A stretch of DNA of 64,000 nt, taken from positions 26,506,181 to 26,570,180 of the forward strand of contig OW203721.1 of the NCBI GenBank assembly GCA_934045075.1, written 5' to 3'. This document shows positions 36,767-47,615 of this stretch, piece after piece. Position numbers and translations under genes: made by a program. This DNA comes from Yponomeuta sedellus. Its lineage: Eukaryota > Arthropoda > Insecta > Lepidoptera > Yponomeutidae. Positions within the stretch are counted from its first letter, which is position 1, and every line of letters begins with the position of its first letter. Under the pieces are notes generated by a model. That model did not search any database, had not been told where the DNA came from, and saw nothing but the letters and a program-made list of their open reading frames with translations.

Positions 36767-38062
36767 CGAGGCATGCCTTTTAAGTTCTGTCGTTTCCATA
36801 TTTCCCGGCAATTTTGAATTTGGAACTGTTCTATATTCGAATGTGTTTAAATTTAGAATCTCAAAACAGTTGAAAGTATTAAGATTAATACTATTGTTTA
36901 GTCACAGCGTCGATTTGAATCTGTCAGGTTACGTACGAAAATGAATCTTTCTAAGGAAAATGTTAGTGCAATAATTTTCTACGACTTTAGAAGAGGCCTG
37001 ACACGACTTCAGTGTTTTGAAGAGATAGCATCTGTGTTCCGTGATGAAGCCCCATGTCTGCGGACTGTCGAACGCTGGTATGTAGAATTCCAGCGTGGAT
37101 ATACTAGTGTTAGTGACAAATCTCGCGAAGGACGCCCAAAATCTGCCTTCACTGAAGATAACATCATTGCTGTGAGACAACTAATTCTCGAAGATCATCA
37201 TGTGACATATCGAGAGATAGAGGCTCTATTAGGCATCTCAGGGACAACCATTTAGCAGATCTTGCATGAAGCGCTTGGTGTTAGAAAGCTAGTTTGCCGT
37301 TGGATACCGCATCTGCTTTTCGACGATCACAAGGCGGCTCGCGTCAGATGGTGTAAGAAAACTCTGCAAAGGTTCAACCGAGGAGAGTCAAATCACGTCT
37401 ACGACATCATCAGTGGTGACGAATCTTGGATCTATGCCTACGATCCTGATTCCAAACAACAATCTACAATCTGGGTCTTTCAAGACGAGCCAAAGCCGAC
37501 TAAAGTTGTTCGTTCTCGAAGCACTTCGAAGAAGATGGTGGCCACGTTCGTTGGAAAAACGGGTCATGTTTCGACTATTGCACTTGAAGATCGCAAAACG
37601 GTTAACGCAGAGTGGTATACCACAGTTTGTTTACCACAAGTCATCGCCGAACTTCAAATCTAACTCAAAGCGACGCATCATCCTGCACCACGACAAGCGA
37701 CGACGCAAGCTCACACAGCGCTCGTCAAACAATTGAGTATTTGAAGCAGGAAAAAGTAGAAATTCTTGACCATCCTCCATACAGTCCTGACCTAAGCCCC
37801 AACGATTTCTTTAGATTTCCTAAAATTAAGAAAAGTCTTCGTGGTCAAAGGTTCCAGTCCGGTGAAGAAGCAGTCGACGCTTTCAAGTCAGTCATTTTGA
37901 ACACCCCCACTTTAGAGTGGCATAAATGTTATAATAACTGGTTTGAGCGAATGGAAAAGTGTATTAAGTTACGTGGTGAATACTTTGAAAAACAATAAAA
38001 AGTACTATAAGGTTCTAGTTGTGTTTTTTCTTCAAACGACAAAACTTAAAAGGCATGCCTCG
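36767..38062 (+). mobile_element. mariner element, 1296 bp, TA-flanked
   Basis: Terminal inverted repeats CGAGGCATGCCTTTTAAGTT (36767) and AACTTAAAAGGCATGCCTCG (ending 38062) agree over about 29 bp with one mismatch (CTGTCG/TTGTCG). The flanking TA dinucleotides (36765-36766 and 38063-38064) are the expected Tc1/mariner target duplication. It carries one transposase gene with two kinds of damage. Length (about 1.3 kb) is standard for mariner. It lies in the second GPCR intron, transcribed in the same direction as the receptor. Confidence 0.95.
36941..37998 (+). pseudogene. mariner transposase, nonsense and frameshift
   Basis: Starts MNLSKENVSAIIFYDFRRGL. The N-terminal two-HTH DNA-binding half (FEEIASVFRDEAPCLRTVER, REGRPKSAFTEDN) runs to a TAG at 37253-37255. 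The frame then continues with the linker WIPHLLFDDHK and the first catalytic aspartate in SGDESWIYAYDP. Frame changes near 37660 and 37695 place the second aspartate motif (ILHHDK) and the last part (HPPYSPDLSPNDFF) in other frames. The motifs fit the mariner D,D34D catalytic triad. The protein would end GEYFEKQ at 37995. Subfamily not resolved. With one nonsense and two shifts it cannot make active enzyme. Confidence 0.9.
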
Positions 38063-39702
38063 TAGCACAAGCACCTTAAGTTTTGCCGGAGCTCTCGGCA
38101 ACAGTCTGCAAAGTGTAAGTACAGTGCGGTGGGACAAATAACTCCTCATTAAGGGCCCTCTCCCGCAGCCTAGCGGCCGGGCCAGAGCAAAGTAAAGCAA
38201 TTTAGCTTGTAGCATCGCAGGTTTACGCGCCTTTCATCAACTTCATTTAGAACTGGCGCCTAAATTGTTATAAACTCAGGTATGTCGGATAGCGAGATAT
38301 GCGAGAAAGACGTACGGTGGTTTACTAGGTAGAGAAATGTTTATTCTAAGTTCATCTTATTGTTACTGTGCCTTTAGCTCCGTGTAACTTGGTAACCCGC
38401 ATCAAGGCGGTACTCGGCGTTTACCTGACGTGACGGGTTGAGGTTTACGCGAGCACAACTTAATTAAAATTCTCTCGGCGAATTCGTCGACGAAATTATA
38501 ACGCCAGTTACAGATTGATCAGGAAATGACAGAAACCAGAAAATATCAAACATGGTTAGGGATTTAAACGTGCAGTCATTTACTTTCTGTACGTAGTAAA
38601 ATTAAAACTGTAGTCTGATTTACGAAAACCCTGGCGCATTGATCTCTTTCAATATGTTTTTCTTAAAAAATTGCACACAGTCCTTTACTGTGTATGCAGC
38701 AAATTTTTGTGGAGAAAATCTTATTGACGTCTCCCTTTTTCATTTATTTATTGAAAGGGTTTTAAAACATTAATAAATGCCCAAAAAAACCAGTCAATTG
38801 ACATAGCTGTCATTTTCTTCCTTTTTTATTCAACTTTGCCAAGTGACAGCTGTTATAGTAGATTAACTGAGGGTCAGTTTACCACAGACCGGTGGCCAGC
38901 GAGCCGTGCCAGGCTGGCACCCCCATAAACTTGTCGGGTTTCACTTCAATTTCCCGCTATTTCGATTGGAACTTGTCACCCGCCGTTTGTGAGAACTTAT
39001 TTCATCATGGTTGTAGTCACGGCACTATGTACGTTTTCCCTTTGACAATGTCTGTGGTGTGGGTAGCGTAAAGGCCGTCCCGAATCGGTACCTAACAAAT
39101 AGTGTAGCTCACTACCACTGTATTAACTACCTACTAACGTGTTGTCTACTGCTGGCAACAGAATCTACATATATAATAAAATCCTGAAGTTGACTCTAAA
39201 AACAGGTTATTTTTATTATTATTATTTTTAGAGGTATACTTAACTCCCTCAATGGGTTAAGTTAGAGTACATAAATTCGTTATCAGCATAAATTTATTCT
39301 TCAGTTAGATAAATGTAACCTAACGGTCATTGGATGCAACACAGACATAAGCATACAGTTAACAACATAAGTCTAACAAGCTGTAATCAGAGTAAGAGAA
39401 AATTAAAGAACTAAATTAAAATTATACATAACAAGTTTTCTGTGCATCCAAAGGTACATATCTGTACACATCTTGGAACTAAAGAACACAAACTAAACAC
39501 ATGAATTTTACTTTTACTTAATCTCAAAGGACAAAATTTAGAACGGAAATAAACCATGGCCCTGATCAAGGCTAAAGCAATTCACATTTTAATCCAACAC
39601 AGCTGGCACAGCTAGGCCGTAACAATATCAGTGATAGATTGGACAACGGAATTTCAAGACGCAGGACATCACAATAAAACTCTAAATTTTTCCGAGTCCG
39701 AA

Positions 39703-41765
39703 TATTATTATTATTATTAACGTTTATTTCAGACTTTAAATCAAATCCATATTACAACAGATACACAAATAAAATGTTAGTTACACAGATAATTGCTTAC
39801 ACTATGTTAGTACTTATTATTACTATTTAAATGAATCCTAACCCAGTGGGTTAGGAAGCGACCGTCAAACCGGTCCGCTATGCACGCCAGGATGCCGTTG
39901 CCGCTGGCCCGCAGCCTACTCAGCGCTGAGGCGCAGCGCTTGCGAAGTGTGGCGTGGAAGCCGTCGACGCGGGCGCTCGCGAACATACTCGACGCACTGC
40001 AGCAGCGGGGCAGCCGCAACAGCACCCTGAGTGCGTTGTTGTATTGGACACGGAGGGCACTTAACGACTTGTGGCTGTATTTAGTCCATAGGCTGCTAGT
40101 ATATAGTGATGTACAGTATGCCCTAAACAGCGTAATTTTTACCTCCGCTGTACATCGACTAAACCTACGCGCTACCATGTTCGCTCTGGTTGCCAGTGCC
40201 CTCCGCTCCCTTTCTATGTCTAAATCATCCTTCAAATCCTCTGTAAGGACATGGCCAAGATATTTGAAGGATGATACCCTATTTAGAGCAGTTCCATTAA
40301 TAGAAACAGGTGGCACATGATAAGGATACCGTTTACCCGCCCTAAAAACCATCGTTTCACTTTTCTTTTCATTGTATTTTAGGCCATGCTTCTCGGCGTA
40401 ATTTACACATATATGTAACAGCTGTCGAAGTCCTCGGATTGACGGGCTCAGCAGCACCATGTCATCCGCATAGCTAATATTATTAACAGATAAATCGTTC
40501 GCCCACCTGACTACATTTGTTTGGTTTTGGTACCAGCATTTGAAAATGTTGATTAGATCAGTCGGTAACTTAGCGTCTACGAGTTTTTTCCAAAGGATAT
40601 CATAACTAACCAAATCGAATGCTTTTGATAAATCCAAAAAACAAGCGTATATCGGTGTCTTTCTATCGACATAATACCCAACAGTGTGCTTTACGCTTAA
40701 TATTGCGCTTTCGGTAGACAGCCCGGGCCGAAAACCGAATTGTGCATCGTGAAATTTTAAATATTTATCAAGCTGTGCGTTTAACAGACTATCCAGCACC
40801 TTAGCTACAGTAGTTGCCAGCGATATAGGCCTGTAGTTCGAACTGCTCGAGATGTCTCCTGTTTTGTTTTTAACAATAGGAACTACGATTGTTTTGGTCA
40901 TTTCATACGGCAGATATGAGTGACCCATACAAAGAGTAAACAGCATGGCTAGGACTTCAGCCAGGTGGGGTCCAGCATATTGAAGATGCTCGACACTCAA
41001 ACCGTCATGACCAGGCAACCTTCCTCTATGCATATGTTTCAAAACGTGAATGACGTCACCCGCCTCGAACTTTGTTGTCAGCTCAGTTCCCGACGGTTAA
41101 GCGTCGATCACCTCACTCGATTTGCCTAGTGGAGATTTTACAGAAAAAGTGTCCCTGAATAAATTGGCAATTTCTGTATGGTCAGTGATACCCTCTATAC
41201 TTACAGGTAAGCCCGGTCGACCACTCAACAAGTTTGTGCGTTTCCAAAACTGACGAAAGTTTTTCTTTGCATGATGCGATGCAATTACATCCATTTTAAT
41301 TTGATCTTGGTGCCGTTGACCCCATTTTAACTTAGATTTAAATACTTTTCGGCTATTGCACATCTCATCATACAAAGGGCCTGCTCTCGATTTGCCATGC
41401 AGTACCCAGTCTTCGAACTTGCGTCTTGCGTCCCGATGAGCCTGACTTACATGCTTATTCCACCCTACTATCTGTCTCCTTTTTGTGCCTGATGGGCCCT
41501 CATGGGTAGCCATCGATGCTTCAACCAGGGTACTAATAATTTCAAAATATAACTGGTCGATAATTAGCCTATGATCTATATTTGTACAGTAACTATCGCA
41601 ACAAGTTTTCAATGATAATGAATATGTGAATATGAATATGAGTCGAGCAAATTTAATATAACTAGTAGCCAAATGCGATCTGACCAACAATGTCGCCAAG
41701 CCAACGGAAGTCTCAGGTGTCGATGATCCTCAGTAAGACGGTCACCATGGGGACTTACAAAGGGA
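39703..41765 (-). mobile_element. CR1/jockey-like LINE, 5'-truncated
   Basis: Minus-strand non-LTR retrotransposon fragment. The 3' end carries an AATAAACG signal and an (AAT)n/(TAA)n tail at about 39703-39722. The coding part covers the ORF2 linker and reverse transcriptase. The endonuclease is missing, with the 5' break near 41760. It lies wholly inside the second GPCR intron. Confidence 0.85.
39807..41699 (-). pseudogene. LINE reverse transcriptase with internal deletion
   Basis: One frame runs from about 41699 to 39807, broken by a TAA at 41097-41099. The upstream part is the pre-RT linker (FEDWVLHGKSRAGPLYDEMC, FRQFWKRTNLLSGRPGLP). The downstream 411 residues have SSNYRPISLATTVAKVLDSL (RT motif 2), FGFRPGLSTESAI, ACFLDLSKAFDLVSYDILW (first catalytic Asp) and ISYADDMVLLS (catalytic YADD). 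The C-terminal part has FKYLGHVL and YNNALRVLLRLPRC. Between RWANDLS and VNNISYADD the usual GVRQGG...LFxLY block is absent: an in-frame deletion at about 40488 has removed motif 4. The copy is therefore catalytically dead despite its long open frame. Confidence 0.85.
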
Positions 41766-42332
41766 AATTAATTAAAAGAACATCAACCTGGTTCTGCCAA
41801 TAAACAACATTGAATCGATTCAGTAGCGCGTCATCAGAAATACGAGATCAATAATTTATTTCAAAAAGCAATTACATTGTTTTAATATCAATGCGATTTG
41901 CAGTGGGGAAAAAGGTAGCAGGGGAAAATCTCCTCTGTGATCATCTCTTCACTATCTAAATCATTTAAAACTTAATTCAACAGAGCCTATATGATAAGAT
42001 TCCATGATTGCCATCAATAACTCTATCCGAAGTTAGCATTAACGGAAGGTTGTTGCGATCATCTGACCTTTATGCTGTAGCTAGACAGAGCGGTCGGGAT
42101 CCCTTTTACACAAGGCTGCGAACAGCTCCTAGTTAAAGTTTTAGTCTCTTTCAGCAACTAGCAACTTCAAAGTTTTTAATAAATGATTAAATCAAGCCGA
42201 AGGTCAGGTGATCCGGTGTCAACTAGTTCCCAACTCGTAATCGATCCTCTTTCAGTCGGGAGTGAAAACTTTGAAAAAGTAAAAAAGTAGGTGCGGGCGG
42301 CGCCGGTAACGACTTTCTTTGTTGTTTTGCAG

Positions 42333-42529
42333 TATCGGTAGTTAGCAACTGTACAGATCCATGCAATAACTTGGACACGGGTGATGCAGGATCGACACCG
42401 GACTTGCGGGGCCGGCGCCGAATCGACTACTTGACATACTGGACTTTCGACAACACCCGGGGCCGCGGCGAGGCGGTGGCGCGCGAGCAGCCGCGCGATG
42501 CTCTCGAGATGGTGACCGTGCACGCATGA
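42333..42529 (+). CDS. probable GPCR exon 3 (cytoplasmic tail), ends at UGA-C
   Basis: A strong acceptor (TTTCTTTGTTGTTTTGCAG) precedes a GC-rich frame whose phase (two bases, then TCG) exactly complements the phase-1 donor at 33745. It codes for 64 residues (SVVSNCTDPCNNLDTGDAGS, then RRRIDYLTYWTFDNTRG, then EMVTVHA) and stops at TGA 42527-42529. Third codon positions are mostly G or C, as in exon 1. The same frame stays open for 33 more codons to TAG at 42629-42631 with 29 of 33 third positions G/C. The predicted receptor is 457 residues to the UGA or 491 with readthrough. An antisense frame is open too, but the codon bias favours this strand. The link to exons 1-2 is inferred from phase and composition, not from a transcript. 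Confidence 0.5.
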
Positions 42530-42628
42530 CCTCGTGCGTGCACGCTCACCCGCGGCCAGGCGCTGGAGCGCGGCGCCCGCCTCTGCGAGCGCTGCGCCAG
42601 CGACGAAGAGACCACCGAAACCTACTTC
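42530..42628 (+). other. coding-like extension after the UGA-C stop
   Basis: In frame with exon 3 after TGA-CCT, 33 codons read PRACTLTRGQALERGARL then CERCASDEETTETYF before TAG. GC is about 67% at each of codon positions 1 and 2 but about 88% at position 3, the bias of translated DNA in this gene. Either readthrough of a leaky UGA-C stop, or a recent nonsense change or sequence error in a longer tail. Confidence 0.45.
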
Positions 42629-42838
42629 TAGTTGCTCAACCACTCTACTAGCAAATGTATGGACACGCGATGCGGACAAAACAGGGTTCTACCTACGTGT
42701 GTTACTAAATTGAGGCCAATCCGCTTTGTCATCTAAGCAGCCAACTAGGCGTGGTAGGTACATTCATTGCTACAATAATATATTTTTGTGTAAAACATAT
42801 TTTCAGTAATTGTATTTTAGTATTAGACCTTGTAATTA

Positions 42839-43120
42839 TACAAGGTGTAACCAAATAGTAACGACTTATACTGTGAGGGAAAGTTTATAGTCGCAAAAAA
42901 AGTACGTATTTGTTATTATGTACTAAAGTTTTTCAGCGCCAATAAAATGTACAAAACAGCTAATATGGCCTACTATAGTTAAAAGCGTAATATGTATGAA
43001 ATATCTGGTACGGTTTAGCGATTTCAAACTTTTCTCTACAGTTAAAGTTGTTCGTATTGGCGAGTGTAGCCCCCCATCGTCGGATGTGCACAGTGCACTG
43101 GCATTTGGTTACACCCTCTA
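42839..43120. mobile_element. MITE of ACAGGGTGTAAC family, 282 bp
   Basis: TIRs TACAAGGTGTAACCAAAT (42839) and ATTTGGTTACACCCTCTA (ending 43120), one to two mismatches, flanked on both sides by TA (42837-42838 and 43121-43122). Non-coding. Confidence 0.8.
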
Positions 43121-43844
43121 TATTTAAACTTTAACTTTTGATTGATAGTCCCCAATTTTTGTCCTAGTCGCGGTTTTGTAAATAAGTTGCTATTCTACTT
43201 TGACTTGTTTACGTAACTAATGCTGAAACTTTCCATAACGAGGTGAGTACATGACACATTAATATTTTTTACGAATAAAGATGCATTATAATACATAACT
43301 GTTTCAAGAAAAAAAACACAAAAAAAAATTTAAAAACTATAAATAGAATTTAAGAGTCAGAAATGTCGTCAAATTATATTACTCAAATAATATCATAAAA
43401 TACCAAAAAAATAGATGTGGATTTCAAACAATTTAGCTTATTAATATAAAAAAACTTAAGAGCTAAGATGCGATTGTGTTTATGATATAAAAGTATATAA
43501 TAAAATAACTAAGGATGTAAGGTTGGTGACACAGTATGTAACTTTTGGATTTTGAGTTCGTGCCAAATAAGTCAATTACGTAAGACGTATACAAAATATT
43601 ATTTCATTTGGCGCCGACACAAAATAAATTAGCTATTTATAAAGAATAACATATTCTATCTATGTTACATTAATTAAGGAACTGGAATTTGGAAATGTCA
43701 ATTTAAATTTACCTATGTATTACTATAATCAAGTCTTATAAAAAAAGATGTTATACGTTAACGTTATAAAGTTAAGCTTGAAATATAAGTAGGTATAGGT
43801 TTAAAGAACATAAAAACATAATTGATGGTAATTATTGTACGTTA

Positions 43845-45729
43845 TACAGGGTGTAACAAAATTAATTCTCAGTTCTTGTCGGGGAACACATTTTACCAAA
43901 TAGTACAACGCGGAAAACCAAGGAACATGCTTTAGAAAAGTTTATATTATAGCATTCTTTATGAAAACAAACGTGTTGTCCTTACACATATTTCGGGATT
44001 TGGAGACTGGCGTTTATTAGTCATTTAATATTATTTAACATGCATAGGTTAAGTCATATTTAAAATAAGTTAAACAACAAAGCGTCATTTCTAAAACAAG
44101 GTAGCCATAAAAATATATTCAATAGTGTTTGTAAGTTACATCGTTTACGCCGGAATGGCAACTGGCACGGACTGTGATCAGCGGATAGTGACGAGGGCTC
44201 GTGCAGCCTCAGGACTGGATGAGATCTTTGTTTTCTCCCTTCGTGCATCTGCGGGCTAATCCAGCCAGCACTTGCGCTGAATTTCTGGACGAAAACGGAG
44301 TTTAAAGTGACAATGCAAATCGTAAATAAAATTGTCATGTGATTTGGGTTTTCAACTGAAAAGTCGCCTAATCGATTTGCGTCGCAATTATATAGAAGAA
44401 CTCTGTACTACTTTTGGAACACCAAGTCTGCCGTGATCGTCCATTGTCAGCCTCAGGTGTAAAATTGAGGTACGTCCACAATAACGCTAGTAAACGAGCA
44501 TCCTCCAGGTTGATCAGTCCATACAGTTGCCGCTCCCGCTGCACCACGTATAATTATTAATTATTTCCATTGTTAAATAAGAGACGTTAAAGAAGTTTTA
44601 GTAATCCATTATCGCTTTAATATTATAAGGTACCTAGGCTACCACGGGCGAAAGTAGCGTCCTTTGATTTTCTTGTTAAAGGTATATTAATTTGCATCAA
44701 ATTGTTAATGTATTTTGGCAACTCAGAAATCGCTTGTTTAGTAGACTAATATTGAAATTTTCTAGTTATAAATAACATAAATGGTAAAAAAAAATTAAAC
44801 TAGATTACATTGTTTACGCTTTTTACGTCTCTTTCAACTCTGTACCAGTATCTTAATATTTTGGGGTCATAGACGACCACTTTCAAAATAATTTAGATTA
44901 AATGTAGGGAAATACAGGTCCCTTAATATTGGGTCACTTACTGTTCTATGCTACACTTGGTCAAACAACAAAGAAATAATATATACATTTGTGAAAAAAT
45001 ATATGTTACACTAATATAACATATAAACTTTTTAAAATATATGGTAACTGGATATAGACATAGCTTGCTGAACTTTGTGTGCAGGTGCAGGTCAAGAGCC
45101 GATGTTGTATTTTCAACTTCAGTACGCAATGCATTGTACTAATAGTTTTACCACTTCACTATTTTATTTTATAAAACACAAATGCTCGCTACGCCGAAGT
45201 AATTTCACATTGCTATTTAAGAATGGAACTTCAAATATAGGAATATTATTGCTACAGTATCTAATTTGTTAAGATAATCGTCTATGATAATATAGATAAT
45301 TGTGAGTGTGTTTTACGTCTACTAAGAGCTCCAAGAGAAGCATTGTATTGATAATTAATTTGTTGTGACAGTCCTAACACCCGCCCGCTCCCATAATATA
45401 AAACGATGCCTAAAAGGCGCTCACAACAGAGCTGTGAAAAAGTAATTTAGTGACATCGTGAGATATAACATAGTTTAAGACAAGTTACAATACGAAAACA
45501 CATATTCATAATGCAATTTATCTAAGATACCATAAAAAGATTTAAAGTAATTATTAAAAAATATTATAAATAAAATTTAAGTATGTGAATCTACGATGTA
45601 ACGTATGTAATGTATTTCGTTGAAATCATGCCATGTTTTAAGAAAACATTTTCATCGGCCTACCAACTGGACCCGATGAAATGATCGTATTATCTAAGAA
45701 TAAATATAGGGATTTTATTACACCCTGTA
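43845..45729. mobile_element. TA-flanked TIR element, about 1.9 kb
   Basis: Termini TACAGGGTGTAACAAAAT (43845) and ATTTTATTACACCCTGTA (ending 45729), with TA on both sides. Size and TA target fit the Tc1/mariner/pogo superfamily. On the minus strand about 44545-44390 reads YVVQRERQLYGLINLEDARL then LALLWTYLNF, and 44338-44060 contains FVQKFSASAGWISPQ, reminiscent of the FxAS-x-GWL motif of CENP-B/Tc5-type HTH domains in pogo-like transposases. That resemblance is weak. No DDE motif was found. Confidence 0.6.
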
Positions 45730-46260
45730 TAAGCAACTTATTATAGGGATTCATGTAAAATCTTATGGGACCGACCGCAGGATAAGACAAATAAAAAATA
45801 AAATATTTTTCGATTGGAGGCTGTATTTATCGAATTCGTCAAAAAGAAATTTATGCAAAAATATTTTCACATGATTCCCTAGGAGTGCAGACTATAGTTT
45901 TATATAATTGTGTAGATTAGCACCCATGCCACCGCACTGTATAGCGGTGCAGTTAACCACTTAAATAAAATATATACACTAATATTACACTTAACCAATA
46001 TTTCGAAAAATATGTTGAGCTGTGTTTAAATCGTGACAAAAACAATTTAACATTACTAGTATTTCTTGTACTTATATTATGAATGTAAACTGTCTATGAT
46101 CTTAATAAATAAATATTCCAGAACAGAACAATTATTATTCAGAGTCCATCGAATTGAATGAATGGATATGGATAACGAGAGACCCAAAAACATGACGCGA
46201 CAGGGCAACCCTGCATTCAGCATACCAACGATGGGCAGCGATGAGCTTGATTGATGATTA

Positions 46261-46298
46261 CTAAGACTACTCTCAAGAACTCTTGAGAGTAGTCTTAG
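46261..46298. repeat. perfect 18-bp palindrome, 2-nt loop
   Basis: CTAAGACTACTCTCAAGA (46261-46278), AC, TCTTGAGAGTAGTCTTAG (46281-46298). Near-duplicate ACTCTTGAG/GAGTTCTTGAG segments follow at 46305-46325. It abuts the RTE fragment. Confidence 0.9.
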
Positions 46299-46319
46299 GA
46301 ACAAGAGTTCTTGAGTTCT

Positions 46320-46487
46320 TGAGTGGAGACCGCGGATCGGTAAACGTAGTGTAGGACGTCCTCAGACTCGGTGGAGCGATGATCTTCGCAGGGCGTCTGG
46401 CAAGAGCTGGATGAGAGTAGCCGAGGACCGTGCTCAGTGGCGTGCAATGGGAGAGGCCTATGTCCAGCAGTGGATGATGATGATGAT
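46320..46487 (+). pseudogene. RTE-like LINE 3' end with (ATG)n tail
   Basis: Plus-strand frame EWRPRIGKRSVGRPQTRWSD, DLRRASGKSWMRVAEDRAQW, RAMGEAYVQQWMMMMMK: the last part of an RTE-type ORF running into an (ATG)n microsatellite tail. It is homologous to the fragment at 21670-22180 (GRPPTRWSDD...AYAQQW). 5' truncated at about 46320. Confidence 0.85.
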
Positions 46488-47177
46488 GAAGACTACTCTC
46501 TACGTATTTAACGACGCCCTTATTTAAAAAAAAACATAGAGGCATGAAGTTTACACGATAACATAATCGTTACGGCTGCCTTACAGCTAGCATTCCGTTT
46601 CTTCGCACATTTTTAATATCGTGAAAATTGTACACATTTGATAAATGTAGCCTGAGACTTTGGTAGAACATTTCAAGCACATTTTTCTTTATCAAGTACT
46701 AATTTTTCAATTAGAAACTTTGATACTATACTGAATAATTTTAGGGTGAAGCAAAGCTTAAGACTACATTTAGCAAAAGTATATAATTTGAACTTCGCTG
46801 GGGCCAATGTAACCGAACAGTAAAAAATTAACTGGTCTTCGCGAGTCACATCCGAGCGCACCGCGCCGGCAGGGCGGGCTACGATGAAGACAGCATCAAC
46901 ATCATAATTTGTTTTACAATAATTAAAAATGTTTGGATGTGGAGGCGAAACGGAATTCTAAATGTAATATCAGCCTAACTTTAAAGTATTCTCAAAGAAA
47001 GTTAATGCGTATTCTGTTCGAATACAATAATTAATTATAACTTCTTATAACATTATCGCGTATGCTAAATCTGTTGCACCTAATTATATTATGTGGGGTT
47101 GGCTAGGAGAAATGCTTACAGTGAATCAAAAAATTTTCAGGTATTTATTTAAAAACCTATTTAGAGGCTAAAAATTT

Positions 47178-47250
47178 CACCCATGCCGGGATTCGAACCC
47201 GCAACCTCTGGCTATCCGTACCAGCGCTCTACCAATTGAGCCAATGGGCG
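47178..47250 (-). tRNA. tRNA-like SINE core (not a functional tRNA)
   Basis: 73 nt, nearly identical (inverted) to 47543-47615. CGCCCAT/ATGGGTG can form an acceptor stem. The D arm is GGCTCAATTGGTAGAGC, the anticodon stem CTGGT/GCCAG with loop ACGGATA, and the T arm GCGGGTTCGAATCCCGGC. The loop has C where U33 belongs and no clear anticodon context. A- and B-box sequences are intact. Read as the Pol III promoter head of a SINE. Confidence 0.6.
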
Positions 47251-47542
47251 ACTCACGGCATCAGTGAAATTTCGAACCTCTTTACAATATTCTCTGTATT
47301 ACGTACAGGCAGCGACATCTGACTTAAGCAAATTGCATTACTTACAGCCCCGACTACCTACTTTGCAGTTAGGTTTAACATCGGAACGATATCACTGTAC
47401 CCACATGATTACACTATTTTTATTTTTAATGCACTAACCCGTGCTAAGGAACAAATTTAAAAACCTATTTAGAGGCTAAAAATTTTTTACGTAATACAGA
47501 GAATATTGTAAAGAGGTTCGAAATTTCACTGATGCCGTGAGT

Positions 47543-47615
47543 CGCCCATTGGCTCAATTGGTAGAGCGCTGGTACGGATAGCCAGAGGTTGCGGGTTCGA
47601 ATCCCGGCATGGGTG
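47543..47615 (+). tRNA. tRNA-like SINE core (not a functional tRNA)
   Basis: Plus-strand counterpart of 47178-47250 with the same cloverleaf and the same aberrant loop (C at position 33). The A box (TGGCTCAATTGG) and B box (GGTTCGAATCC) are intact. The flanks are repeat sequence shared with 55348-55572, which argues for a SINE rather than a tRNA gene. Confidence 0.6.

Noticed and set aside
39880..40320. 146-residue plus-strand ORF
   Set aside because: Antisense shadow of the LINE reverse transcriptase C-terminal region.
42176..42679. Long minus-strand ORF (167 residues) opposite the candidate GPCR exon 3
   Set aside because: It lies in CpG-rich DNA where antisense frames are often open. The plus strand has the strong acceptor, compatible phase and GC3 bias; the minus strand has no clear splice sites.
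47178..47615. Functional tRNA genes
   Set aside because: The cores fold as tRNA-like cloverleaves, but the anticodon loop lacks U33, the flanks are repeat sequence shared by three copies, and each insertion has SINE-type target duplications.
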